This document shows positions 11,398-22,444 of a stretch of 64,000 nt of DNA, piece by piece. A program made the position numbers and the translations under genes. This stretch comes from Prostheceraeus crozeri. Lineage: Eukaryota; Platyhelminthes; Polycladida; Euryleptidae. The stretch lies in assembly GCA_907163375.1 (NCBI GenBank), contig CAJQUW010005560.1:176001-240000 (forward strand), written 5' to 3'. Under the pieces are notes generated by a model. The model was not told the DNA's origin, searched no databases, and worked only from the letters and a program-made list of their open reading frames with translations. Within the stretch, counting starts at the first letter, position 1. The number at the start of each line of letters is the position of its first letter.

Positions 11398-12189
11398 ATA
11401 ATTGGGAACTATTGAAAATAAGAAATTGCTGAAGTTATTCGTATTTGAAGGAAATCCCATCTCTGTTGTTGGAGTGAAAATGAAAACGAACTCGTTTCTT
11501 AGCGCTTTCGATGCACTCAGCAGATCATCATCAGAGAAACGGATCACGTACATTCTAAACCGTTTAGCACATGCTCACACAATTCAGACATAGAAATATC
11601 AAAAGAACAATGTGTCATTGTTACATAGCAAAATCTCCGTAATAATGATATTGTCCTAAGCTGTATTTCTATGGGAAAATACCGTGAAGCAATGCAGAGA
11701 AAAGCGAAATATTCTTGCTATGTTTGACAAAAGGGTTATTTGAGTCATAGATATATTCATGTAAATAATATTCAATGAGAAAATATCGTGTTTTTTCAGC
11801 ACATTGATATGATAAGTTTTTGGGAAACTATCATGGAAAAGCTTAGGACGATGCAGTGAATTTGAAAATTATTACAATACTGAAGATAAAGTCAATGATA
11901 TCAACTACTACTAAACAAAGATGCAAAAGTAGAAATACTGAAATGGATAAATCATAAGGAGAAAGGAAACAAGTCACAGCGAAAAGTCAAGACAAGAAAG
12001 ACGTTGAATGATATTTTGCTGAACGTTGACGCTAACTGATAGTGCGCTGCAATTAGATAAATCCAATCATAGTAACGTGACATTAGACAGGCAGCATCAA
12101 TCAATACGGCATGTGAAAACCAATGAAACAGATTAAGTTACCAGAGGGCTTTAATTGAGTATCTTTAATAAGTATGAAACACCGTTGTA
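11398..12189. other. Intron sequence, nothing recognised
   Basis: AT-rich; no element ends, arrays or plausible exons seen. Confidence 0.5.
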
Positions 12190-12640
12190 TTCAGCACTGC
12201 GATTTATTTTTGGCCTTCTATCTTTGATTTTTAGAGCATCAGCGATGCTTATCTCATAATCTGTGCTACCTTTGCACACTATTTTTAATTGTTGATCAAT
12301 TTCTGAGTTGATCTAATCTACTACAGTCATGAAAATGTTCATTAATTGCTGTCGGATTCTTTTTGTGTTCATCAATTTGCTGTTGAAGTCGGCGTTTAGT
12401 TTTGGCAGTGTATTGGCTACTTGGATCACCCAAGCATGAAAATTCATAAACAACACACGACTTCATCAGCGAAATCGACTTACGTTTAAGTGAGAAATGT
12501 GATTTTATTTTGCTTGTGCCAAAAACAACTTTTGCGTCTACGTTATATTTTTTATACATTATTTTCAAATTCTGCTTTAAGTTTTCAGATACTACTCCTA
12601 TGTGCGGTTTGACAGTGTAGATTATTCCATTATCATTACC
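12190..12640 (-). pseudogene. Penelope-like retroelement fragment, GIY-YIG endonuclease region
   Basis: The minus-strand translation contains FGTSKIKSHFSLKRK, then SCVVYEFSCLGDPSSQYTAK, then TKRRLQQQIDEHKKNPTAIN and EHFHDCS. This is the order seen in GIY-YIG endonucleases of Penelope-like elements: VVY strand, Cys, Y-hG-T strand, R-L--RI-EHK helix, then AI-EH. The canonical YIGQT has become QYTAKT and the second Cys is lost, so it is decayed. No reverse transcriptase part is visible nearby. Identification rests on motif order only. Confidence 0.6.
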
Positions 12641-13103
12641 GCCATCATTACTCTTGTCTTCTCACAGGCAAGTAAAGAGAGTTTCTGACTCGATATAATT
12701 TATTGGTCGAAAATAAAAGTTTATAAAAAAATCTTATCTTCGACTGCTTGCATGTTTAAATCTCGACTTTGTTTTTATTTAAGAATGTACAATACAATAA
12801 AAAGTACTTGGAAGATGCCCTGGCTAGTCATGATATGATATTTTTGAGTTGTAAAGATACCTGTTTTTACCTGGATAGTAATCGAAAAATTTTGTACATC
12901 ATTACTGAAAATAATAACTAACATCTCATAAATTACTGGCTCTTTCCAACTCAAAAATATCATATAATAATGGGTATTTACAATTATGTACTAGTATGTA
13001 CAATTAAGAAAGTATCCAAATTGCTTCTTTAATGAGACATCGTCTCCATCCACCCTTGCAGACATATCGGTCACTCGGAAACTAAGATGAGAACTCAGTA
13101 CTA
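12641..13103. other. Intron sequence, nothing recognised
   Basis: AT-rich. TTTTTGAGTTG around 12841 recurs inverted as CAACTCAAAAATATC around 12948, a small foldback structure without other features. Confidence 0.45.
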
Positions 13104-13854
13104 TTAGCCCGGGAGCTAGCGTGAAGTTGTGCAGGGAACGAGGTAGTACATAGAACTTTCACATAGCATAGTACACCTCTAACCTACTGCAACACTTCGC
13201 GTCTGCCGGATCAGATCATTTGCTTTTCAGAAATAGAGAGGATAACACAATACCATGTATTTCCAGTGGTAAAATTGTGACATTTAAGGTGTTGACTCCA
13301 TTTTTTCGAATTTTTGCTAATAAAAGTTACACAAATTGGTATTTTGTTGAACTGGTTATTATAGAAATCATCTACAGATCATGATCTTTCAAATGAGTTA
13401 TCATTTAGTGACAGAGGATGAAGTAAAGTGTACAAACACACACTTTTCGTTAAAGTATATCAACAATTTTCCTGAATTTCTATGTTAAAATTTGCAGTTA
13501 CACCAACGAAAAGTGTCTGTTTGTACACTTTACTTCATCCTCTGTCAATGAATGATAACTCATTCGAAAGGTCATGATCTGTAGATGATTTCTATAATAA
13601 CCAGTTCAACAAAATACCAATTTGTGTAACTTTTATGAGCAAAAACTCGAAAAAATGGAGTCAACACCTTAAATGTCACAATTTTACCATTGGAAATACA
13701 ACATATTTTTTTTGTTAGTCCTCTATTTCTGAAAAGCAAATGATCTGTCGGCAGGCGTAAAAGTTTTTTTTGTAGTAGGTTAGTTGTGTACTATGCCTTG
13801 TGGATGTTTTATTATACCTAAATAAACACTGTTGATTCACGCCAGCTCCCATGT
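13104..13854. mobile_element. Palindromic MITE (copy 1), ~750 bp
   Basis: The left half, from TAGCCCGGGAGCTAGCGTGA, is the near-perfect reverse complement of the right half, with the centre near 13470. Shared arm blocks include AGCAAATGATCTG, AATGGAGTCAACACC, ACCAGTTCAACAAAATACCA and CTTTACTTCATCCTCTGTCA. The right terminus is degraded (ACGCCAGCTCCC). Another copy lies at 46151-46768 and an arm fragment at 52410-52533. It has no coding capacity. Confidence 0.9.
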
Positions 13855-13945
13855 GGAAGAAATCCCTTTAGCGCCAAGAACCAGATGGCAGTTCCGTTCT
13901 ACAATTAATTGACAACTGTTTTCTGATGAATATTTCTCTTTTCAG

Positions 13946-14287
13946 TGTCATTATTCGGAATTACAAATCATTTTAAAGATTACAGTGATGGAGAAGACTT
14001 TAATATCTATGCCAAAGTGTCAGCTCATCCGACAGTTGGAGAGATCCGGAAGATTGTCGCACACAAGATGAAAAGTATACCAGAGGCTGTCTCTCTGAGA
14101 AGAACATTTGGGATCATTCACGGGAAGAGGGTATATTGGGTAGGACATGATTTCTCTGATGTCGACGGGAACCTGTATCATTGGAATGACGTGAAAGAGA
14201 AGAAATCAATCTGTCTTGTATCAGATGAGGAGGATTTCCTAATGATAAAGGATGACGAAACTAGGCTTGTTGCAATTCCTAAAGTTG
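13946..14287 (+). CDS. Exon: repeat domain 4 of the kinase gene
   Basis: A 342-bp symmetric phase 1-1 exon between TCTCTTTTCAG and GTGAGT. The domain starts VSLFGITNHFKDYSDGEDFN and keeps HPTVGEIRKIVAHKM, EAVSLRRTFGIIHGK, VYWVGHDFSDVDGN and an acidic turn (SDEEDFLMIKDDE) before RLVAIPKVG. It aligns gap-free with repeats 1, 2 and 5. Splicing is G|TG from exon 3 and G|AA into exon 5. The intron sequence that follows is duplicated elsewhere in the gene (see 14345-15130). Confidence 0.88.
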
Positions 14288-14344
14288 GTGAGTAGTTATC
14301 ATAGAATAGGGATATATAAGTGGAGTGTGGACTCAAAAAAGTAT

Positions 14345-15130
14345 CTGTATACAGTGAAAATTTTTACATGAAAGGATTCAGTTTTTTGCGGAGATTACGT
14401 TCCCGTGGTCCAAAAAAATATTTGAGCACTTTTGAAAATAGTCAAAATTTGCCAATTTATATACTACCGAGATGACTCTCCTATATAAGTAGTATGAAAC
14501 AAGTTGGATATCAAAAGGAATGAATATTTGATAATAGGCATCCTAACTAAGCGGAAATCAAGCTGATTATCAAGGGAATTTCATGATATCAAGTGAATGG
14601 AAGTCTTCATGAAAAAGTCGCGATACGAGTATTATTCGTGCTTTCCTTGGCTGAAATTTCAAGTTTTTAATTCAATTTTCAGCCGTATGATTTTATGACT
14701 CGATCAGTAAATTCATGTTTCATTTCTTGAATCTGAATAGTGATGTGGACCCATTACATTCGTCAAAGTTAATTGAAATCATTGTCTTTGATTATGTGAT
14801 TTTGCTGTGCCAGTGGCAGGTTGCCTGTGATATGATCACGCTCAAGAAAATACTCTTGAGGTAGAGCATGAAAGTAATAGGAACCCATCCAATTGCTACT
14901 TCAACAAACATGACCTATCCAAGGCTGTGAGAATCTGTAAAATACCATCATTCCTTCTGCATTACAATCATGATCACTCAATTCCGCTGTAATTTCTGCA
15001 AAACTGCAAAGATTTGCATATCTCACATTTGGTGACAATACCACCTGTATCTCCCTTGAGTTCATTTAATATGTACATTGGGGATTTAATAAATGCGGAG
15101 TTACCACTCTACCTAATATACCTACTCTAT
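14345..15130 (+). repeat. Intron segment duplicated in the kinase intron (32420-32640 and 39050-39460)
   Basis: The first part shares AGGATTCAGTTTTTTGCGGA-type sequence and TATAAGTAGTATGAA with 32430-32640. The second part, about 14700-15130, shares ATTCATGTTTCATTTCTTGA, GAATAGTGATGTGGACCCAT, TTCCTTCTGCATTACAATCA and GAGTTCATTTAAT with 39050-39460. Order and orientation are preserved. In the kinase intron the two parts are separated by a LINE and a Tc1 element. This marks an old duplication of gene-internal sequence, or two copies of one unidentified repeat. Confidence 0.85.
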
Positions 15131-15162
15131 GGTAGTGATTGATATTTCAGATTGTCTGTCTT

Positions 15163-15396
15163 TCATAAACAGCTTCGATAGAAAACTCCTATGTATTTCC
15201 AGTTGACTCCGGCCCTGCCCGGATGAATTTTGATCTTCTTCGTTTCTTCTCCTCGTTTATTGTCTCTTTTCCCCCAGGTTTGAGGGTTAGACACGGGGGT
15301 TGTGTCGGTTGTTGTTGGGGGATGGCCGTCTCCATTCTGTTCGGTCTTGCGATTATTGGGGGTCCTGATGCAGGAGTCCAAGATCTCTCTTGACAT
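15163..15396 (-). other. Short open segment, possible retroelement coding remnant
   Basis: A 77-codon minus-strand frame with SREILDSCIRTPNNRKTEQN and DGHPPTTTDTTP. It weakly recalls the C-terminal tail of Penelope-like endonucleases (EA-xIR--NPTLNRDGG), but there is no catalytic motif. It is unlike its AT-rich surroundings in base composition. Confidence 0.25.
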
Positions 15397-16902
15397 AAGT
15401 TATCGTTTTAAGCATAGCTATCGATTGCATTAGTTAAGTGCAAGCACCTTAATATCATTCTAAAAAGGTGATTATTGATGACATGATTGTATGCTATATG
15501 GCATACGAGCATATGCACCATCTGTAAGCAAATTTATCACTGTTGGGCAGCAAAGTGAATTTGTAAACATGTAATACGTAGTAAATTTTCATTTGCTTTA
15601 AAATATGTTGTGCATGTTTTAAACGTTTTAAATGTTTTTTGTGTACGCGTTTGTTTGTCACATCTAACTTGGATAGCTATTCTTACAAACTGTATTTTGC
15701 TTTGTTAAAGCAGGGAGAGCAGTGAAGACGTGTTTTTGAAAAAATGAAGTCACTTAATGTGAAGCTAAATATTCAATCGACTCTTGTGACTTGACGGTGG
15801 GCGATCTGATAATTGATAAATTCATGCAGCCGCGGACTCTATTCTTCATGATTTATTCCGTCGCATACCGGTGTTTTTGTTGTTTTTTTCCAGCTCTGTG
15901 TGACATATTGGTCGTAAACTCAATTTATTGAGTTATGGAATGTGTATTAAAGTCGAAGGGTTATTATCCATGTATTGTATCATTATTATATATTATGTGT
16001 AGTTATTACTGCTATCAGTCTACCTAACATGTGTTATCGATCATGTGGACATGGAGATAAATTTTCAAAGGTGACTTTAGTGACGACTTCTGAAATTTTG
16101 CCATTTGATTTCAGGATTTCATTCCTCTAATGACAGACATTTCTTGGTGCCACTGTATGATTCACACCTGTTGCTTTGCCATGAAAGGTCTACTTTGTGA
16201 AGATGACACGCTTGAATTTCGGAGTCCTCCATGTGTATATATGACTTGGGATACACGGAATGCTGACATGATAAAAAGCAGATAAATTGGGACACCGCTC
16301 AGGATAGCGATGGAGCTTTAACAAAATGATGAGCTCTCTATTTGTGTAGTGTGGTGGAAGATGCAAGATATCTACAGGAAACTCATTTAGATGCAAAAGC
16401 GTATTAAAAACCTCTATACACTTACTTAATTTAGCAATTTAATGAGTAATTTGTTAACTTGTTTAACTTGTTACAAAGTCTGTCAACTTTCTGAAAAAAT
16501 GTTTTCTGGTTTTGTCTGTCTGTCAGCCAGGCAAATGCCCCGATCCCAAAACCATCTGTGCTCTCATAGTATGTAGGAGTTGGGCCAGCCCCTATCTACA
16601 TACAGTAGAACTCTTATAAAAAGTGTGACATGATGTGATGTTTTTGGTAGCACGTTCTCGAAACGAATAACTTATATCAAAATGAAATCAGAAAATAGGA
16701 TCACTTGATTTGCTTTTTAGCCACTGCGTGGTCTATTTGATGGAGAAATCAATGAATGAAAACTAGAATGAAAATTTAAATATTATTTGATCAAACAAGT
16801 TACCACACTATCATAAGTTTACATCATAGAAATTGACAATTCCATAGAGCGTCAATATGTATATAGACAAGATATCAAACTTCCATTCTGGTGTACTACA
16901 TA
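15397..16902. other. Intron sequence, nothing recognised
   Basis: AT-rich; no arrays, element ends or plausible exons seen up to the Tc1-like terminal repeat at 16903. Confidence 0.5.
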
Positions 16903-18556
16903 CAGTCCGTTTCATAAAAAGTGGATCATCCTAAAATTTGACTAAATAAAACATAAGTATGATACAGAAAGCATTTTTCATGTTATTACATGTCCCTAAT
17001 ATATTTAAATGTCCTTATATAATCTGATAAGCTATGATACAGTAATGGTTCTTAAGAAGCTAATATTTTGTGGCCCTACCCTTATTGTCAATGACATTAC
17101 CAATTCGTCTAGGCATTGATTCGATGATATCGTTGATTTTTGACTGATCTAACTTTCTCCACTCTCTTTTTAACAGTGACGTAAGTTGTGATACGCCATC
17201 TGTAGGTAGCAGTGAACGACGAACGTTACGTTTTAGAATACTCCATACATTTTCTATGGAATTCAGATCAGGAGAACGAGGTGGCCAAGATAATGTCCTA
17301 AGCCCTAATTGAGACTTGCATAAGTTGACTCTACTACTCCTGTGACGTAGCATTATCATCCATAAATAACCAAGTCGATGGATCACCAAGTTGATCTGTC
17401 ATTTGGCCAATGTTCATTCGTAAAACATTCACATAGCGTTCAGAATTCATGGTTCCTTGCTGTATGTGAAGTTCAGAGCGGCCATTAGTCCAAATGCCAG
17501 CCCAAATCAGTAGAGTCGCACCACCTTGTACCCGGGGACGATGTAAATGTCTCGGAATTTCCTGATCAGATTTTATCCATAATCTCAATCGACCATCACT
17601 ATCCTTCAGACGGACTGATGCCTCATCAGACCAGACAACCCGATCCCATTGATTTCGCCAGTGACAATGACTCATTGCCCATCTGAGACGTCTTTTTGTA
17701 TGCTGATCTGATAATTCGATCTGAGAGGGCCTCTTACAGCTCTTGAAATTCGACTCAATAAGTCTTCTACGAATAGTGGACTTAGAAATAGACGAGTCTA
17801 GTGCAGCCATCTCAGTTAACGAGAGACTTGGATCAACTTAACAAATCTCAAAATTAGGCGTTCTCTACGTTTGGATGTTTTGCGTGGACGGTCAGAGCCC
17901 TCTTTACGACACAGTCGAAAATCATCATTATGCCATCGATGCACATTTGTGTAAGGGACATTTAGTCGCTTGCTTGTAGCTCGCAAAGAAAACCTTAGTT
18001 CTAGCAAGGCTGACACTTTGCCTTTTGTGAATGCGATCTCGTTATTGTTCATTTGTGCTTTGTATTGTTTTCAACCGGTAAGAGATAGATTTCTAGCTGA
18101 AATCAATCAGGAGTGCTGCCAACACCACCGCAACGAAGTCAGGAAGCTATGGAACATGAAGTCCAGTTAATCACATGTAGCAGTTACATTATTGTTGATG
18201 AATAATGGTGCTATACTGGCTCTGATTGACCGATTTTCTTTATTTTTGTTTTGCTTGATAGCTTTTGGCTTGTAGAACAACATATTACATAAAAAAGGAA
18301 ACAAAAGTAATTTTATACGAGTGAGGTATGATTTTGTGTAACATTGCTAAATGAAGATCAAATTATCTACTACTTTTCTTATCTATAACAGGAAAACAAC
18401 TCAATATTCATGCTTGAAATTTCCAACAATGATATTAGTAAGCACAACTGGCATATCTTCCAAATTTCAGAGAAATTCGTTCAAGTTTGGCGGAGTTAGA
18501 CAAAGTTGAAGTTAAGGCGATGTTTAAGGGTGATCCATTTTTTATGAAACAATCTG
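16903..18556 (-). mobile_element. Tc1-like transposon, ~1.65 kb, TA target duplication
   Basis: Left end TA|CAGTCCGTTTCATAAAAAGT and right end, read inverted, TA|CAGATTGTTTCATAAAAAAT, both followed by GGATCA. The element is flanked by TA on both sides (16901-16902 and 18557-18558). The transposase is encoded on the minus strand inside. It sits in the intron between domain exons 4 and 5, antisense to the host gene. Confidence 0.93.
17060..18052 (-). pseudogene. Tc1-like DDE transposase, frameshifted
   Basis: Three minus-strand segments make one Tc1 transposase. 17816-18052 holds the N-terminal helix-turn-helix (KGKVSALLELRFSLRATSKR). 17334-17810 holds the second DNA-binding part and the first catalytic Asp (VVWSDEASVRL), up to WLFMDDNAT with the second Asp. 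17060-17389 holds PPRSPDLNSIENVW with the third acidic residue. Frame breaks lie near 17811-17816 and right after the DDN motif, where a missing base puts TAG in frame (DDNATSQE stop). Catalytic residues are all present but the ORF is broken, so it is not active as it stands. Confidence 0.92.
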
Positions 18557-18558
18557 TA

Positions 18559-19647
18559 TTATCTAATTCTATGGTTTAAATGCATGCAAGCAATAAGATA
18601 GGTCTGCCAAAATTGCACTTTCTCTAGTAGATCTACAAATCTTCATCTTATACTTCCACATTATAATTAGCGATGAGAATACTTCAACTGTTGCATCACT
18701 GCATTTCGTTTTTTCAGAAGCCTAGTGAATTTCTCTCGAAATACTACTGGGTCATTCCACGACGATTCACCCTATGTCATGTGACACTTAGTCTCAGATT
18801 TTGCTGATTTTCGGACATATGTTTACTATGCATTAGATAACACCAAATCTGAGATAGCTTCCAATTTTGGATCTACCGGATTTTGCATTAGAGGGATCTA
18901 GAGGTATTTTCAGAAATTTGATTTTTTCCAAAAGTTGGAGATTCTTAAGATTTGAATTTTCACGCAGCTGTAACTTTTCTCTGTATATTCGTTATTCAAG
19001 GAAATCTGGAATGCAACATCAGCTCGGTATAAAGGAATTCTTGCATGAATTTCAATGGGTAACTGGCATGTAGAACGGAGCTACATGGTTCCAAAGATGG
19101 TGAAAAAATAGGATCCGCGAGAAAACACAAAAAATTTAAACTAATCTCACAACTTCCTATGTACTTGTTACCAGTAATAACTATGATAATTGTGTCGCTG
19201 TATATCAGTGTGTTTCACATCTGTGAACTTAAACGGTAACCAGAATGCATAAAGTTACACCCGGCGGTCAAAAAACGTGATTTTTCAAAAAATGCCGAAA
19301 ATGGCTGTTTTCAAGCTGGGCTAGCTTTTTTCTATATACCAGTTTTGACTCAAAATTGATGCTGAAACTCAAGAACATGCTCAATTACTTGTAGAAGAAA
19401 TTTGATCAGGTAACCGATAGTTAAAATGGTATGAATTGGCCAATGTTGATTTAATATATGGAATAATTTTATGATAGATAGCCTAACGAACACATGATTC
19501 TGACAAAAAGTCATTTATGCTGAGTATGCGATTCCGGAAACTCTACTTGAGATCGAGTACGACTTGAAACTAGATGTGTAAGTAAATAATTGTCTATGGA
19601 TTATTGGATTAGTACTTTAACGGACAAGACTATTAATTCCAGAATAA
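18559..19647. other. Intron sequence, nothing recognised
   Basis: No array, element end or exon recognised between the Tc1-like and Harbinger-like elements. Confidence 0.5.
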
Positions 19648-21198
19648 AGGCTGGTTTATACTTCCTCCGAATTGAGAGCGGAGACAACTCCTGAAAACAC
19701 AGACATCTCCGTTTTACGGAAGCTGCAGAAGTCTGCGTAATTTCTTGTAGGATATGTAGATTAAAAAATACGGATGCATGTATATAGTTGCATATGTACG
19801 GAGGCTCGATTCCCTGTCATAATCTTTATTAGTCTCTTCGAGTATGGACGATCTGATTCAGTTAGCAATCATTAGGGAAGAAGAAGAAGAAGATCAAGCG
19901 TTCGATATATGTGTGACCTCTCTTTGAAAACCGGATGCGAACATGGAAATGACCCTTGTCAAAGAAATACGTTGCGATGATGAATACCATTTCCGGTATT
20001 TTCGCATGTCTCAAGCGACAAGTAAAACGAAAGATAAAACGTGACCTTCAGTTCACGTGCACTAGACATTAAAATGACCTTCCTAAAATATAAGAAGCAA
20101 ATAGTGACTTCTACTGACTAAAATAATAGTAATATGAAAGAATGTCTAAAAATGATACAGAAGCAAAATCACTCGTCATTAGCTTGTTTTTTTTAAACTT
20201 TGTTACCTTGACGCACTTTGCTGCGTTGAATTAGAGACTAATCGTGTCCATGTGTCATCCACCACACACTTCACACTGTTTGAGGAACCGAGCTTCTTTG
20301 TCCACCATGCCTCCTTGAATATTCTCTTCTTATACCATGACTGCTCCCTGTCCAGTGTAGTCGCCGCCTCCCAGTCCATGGTGTGACCCGTCTTCATAAC
20401 ATGTGAAGCTATTTCTGAACATTCGACATTCATGTTCCTCACCATTCTTTTGTGCTCCTTGACCCGCTGCTCCAAAGTTCTTCCCGACTCGCCAACGTAT
20501 GTCCACCATATTTCGTACACAACATCAAATGTACTCTCCTCCTGACGCTTTCTTACCAATCGGTCAGCCAACCTGCAAACCGGTCTGCCAGTCATTCTCC
20601 TTCCAAGTCCACCAAGAATCTTGGATATCCTCTCGTAGATCCCTGGGTAATATGGTAACGAATACCTTGGACCTTCATGCAACTCCTCCTCCTTCCTTCC
20701 ACTAGACTTCCCCATGACCAAGAGATCACTTCGCCGGTAACCTCTGCGCGTCAAATCACGTCTAATTCTTCTGCGTTCATTTTTCTTCTCCCCAACCGAA
20801 CAAATCTGGTCCACCCTTAGATGCTCGTAATCTTTCACCTTCTCTACGAGGATTTCTTCGAATTTGCAAATAACTTGACTGTCGCTATCCATGTCTAAAC
20901 AATGACGATTATTCCCACGAACAGAACACAACCAGCTAGATGTCACGTGATGACATCGCTTCATCTTCAATTTCATTGGCTCACAGTCAAACTTCAGTCG
21001 ACTGAAATACGGAGACATTCAACCAAACTAATGTCTCCGTATCGTGATTTTTGACCCTCCGTTTCATGTCTGCTGATAAAAAAAAATACGGAGAGGTCTC
21101 CGTTTTCGCACAATATTTCCCGGAGACGTGTCCGTATTTTGTGAAATTATTCCCGGAGACGTCTCCGTACAAGAAACGGAGGAAGTATAAACCAGCCT
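19648..21198 (-). mobile_element. TIR element with TAA target duplication (PIF/Harbinger-like), 1.55 kb
   Basis: Terminal repeats AGGCTGGTTTATACTTCCTC (19648) and its reverse complement ending at 21198 are flanked by TAA on both sides (19645-19647 and 21199-21201). A 3-bp TWA duplication is characteristic of PIF/Harbinger. The subterminal right region holds repeated palindromic CGGAGACGTCTCCGTA-type motifs. Inside lies a Penelope-type GIY-YIG coding region rather than a Harbinger transposase, so the element is non-autonomous with foreign cargo. Confidence 0.75.
20203..21018 (-). pseudogene. Penelope-like element C-terminal region with GIY-YIG endonuclease
   Basis: A 271-codon frame on the minus strand. 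Residues ~120-165 carry the linker typical of Penelope-like elements (LPYYPGIYERISKILGGLGR and RPVCRLADRLVRKRQ). Residues ~172-235 carry the GIY-YIG core: VVYEI, TYVGESGRTLEQRVKEHKR, a central Glu-His region and SHVMKTGHTMDWEAATTL. The Cys-containing segment between VVY and YVG is shortened to WW, a deletion that probably inactivates the nuclease. There is no reverse transcriptase. The first ~100 residues are not recognisable. The frame is intact despite the deletion. It lies wholly within the TIR element at 19648-21198. Confidence 0.72.
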
Positions 21199-21201
21199 TA
21201 A

Positions 21202-21560
21202 GTGTCGTCAATCGCCGACATGGCCCAGCTTAGAATTACTGACCTGCCGGCGGCCGGCTCCAGCCTTGCCGTGAACTAATTATCTGAATTGAATGTTTTG
21301 AGATGCCTGGAAATTGAATGCTGGTGTTTACTATTATTATTGACATTGCTATCAGAAGTAAAATGAAACAGGCTGTACTTTGTACTTATTTTCATTTGGT
21401 AAGCAAGTTAGACAGCAATGATACTGTCTGTTTGAAGCATTGCTCATTGACTTCAATACAAGCGTAATTGTAGCGAAATCCTGCACATTAGTCGTCAGAC
21501 GTTCACTTAAAATAATAGACGTTAATTAATTATTATTAATTCACTCATAATAGACGCTCA
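21202..21560. other. Intron sequence, nothing recognised
   Basis: AT-rich with TTAATTAATTATTATTAATT simple sequence near 21520; no other signal. Confidence 0.5.
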
Positions 21561-21985
21561 CTAGTTAACTCTGGACATGAACTTAATCAAGCCGATTATG
21601 TGAAATCGCTGGGTGTTAAATTTGATGAATTTTTGTCGTTTGATGCCCAAGTCAATCAGATTCGGAAAAAATATTTTCTTATTCTGCGAAATCTTTATAG
21701 AATCCGAAGATACATAAGTGACCATCACGCCAACACTTTAATTTGTTCCTTTGTATACACGTTGTTGGACTACTGCAATGTCATCTATGCAGGTTGTAAG
21801 ACTTCGAACATACTTCGACTCCAAAAAGTTCAAAATGCCTGTGCCAGATTTGTGCGTCGACTTCCGAAACGTGCTCATATTTCTGAAACTCTCCGAAGCC
21901 TTCATTGATTACCTGTGGGACTCCGCGTACAATTCACCCACTCTGATTACACATTGTGTAGATTTTGTGGTAAAATATATTATTA
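21561..21985 (+). pseudogene. LINE reverse transcriptase C-terminus (CR1/L2-like), 5'-truncated
   Basis: The translation gives SLGVKFDEFLSFDAQVNQIR, YRIRRYISDHHANTL, LLDYCNVIYAG, LQKVQNACARFV and then LRSLH followed by a stop and LPVGLR. This is the standard C-terminal series of CR1/L2-type reverse transcriptases (LGV, LRN, LDYCN, LQ-VQN-AAR, LHWLPV). The HWLPV tryptophan is a TGA stop, so it is a dead fragment. It ends in an ATT microsatellite (about 21975-21995), a usual tail for this group. Confidence 0.9.
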
Positions 21986-22060
21986 TTATTATTAGAAGTT
22001 TCACTTAATGCAAAACTTTGTCATTTTATCATTTTTTGTATATTTTTTGTTTCCCTTCAG

Positions 22061-22402
22061 AATCATTAATTGGAATTTTCAACTTATGCGATGATTACAA
22101 TAATGGAAAAGACTTTCAGATATCTATCGAAATATCAGGACATCCAAGTGTTAGGGAAGTCCGCGAGTTAGTAGCTTACAAGATGAAGATGAAGCCAGAA
22201 ATGATCAATCTCAGGCGACAAATTGCAATGTTCAATGGAAATCCGGCCTACTGGGTTGGATATGGATATTCTGATGCCGATGGAAACATTCAGCATTCGG
22301 ATGATGTGATAGATGAAAAGATGACACTTCTTCTTGCAGATGATGACAAGTTTGTAATTGTTAAGGATGTGGTGAACTATGTAACTGTGGCTGCTGACTG
22401 TG
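22061..22402 (+). CDS. Exon: repeat domain 5 of the kinase gene
   Basis: A 342-bp symmetric phase 1-1 exon between TTTCCCTTCAG and GTGAGT. The domain begins ESLIGIFNLCDDYNNGKDFQ and keeps the helix with a variant motif (HPSVREVRELVAYKM, Arg in place of Gly), the strand MINLRRQIAMFNGN, the aromatic YWVGYGYSDADGN and the acidic ADDDKFVIVKD before YVTVAADCG. Splicing is G|AA from exon 4 and G|CA into exon 6. It shares the VREVR/VREAR motif with exon 6, which may group these two repeats. Confidence 0.88.
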
Positions 22403-22444
22403 GTGAGTTTTCTCTAATGCATCTTATTTACCGTTTTGCTTCTC

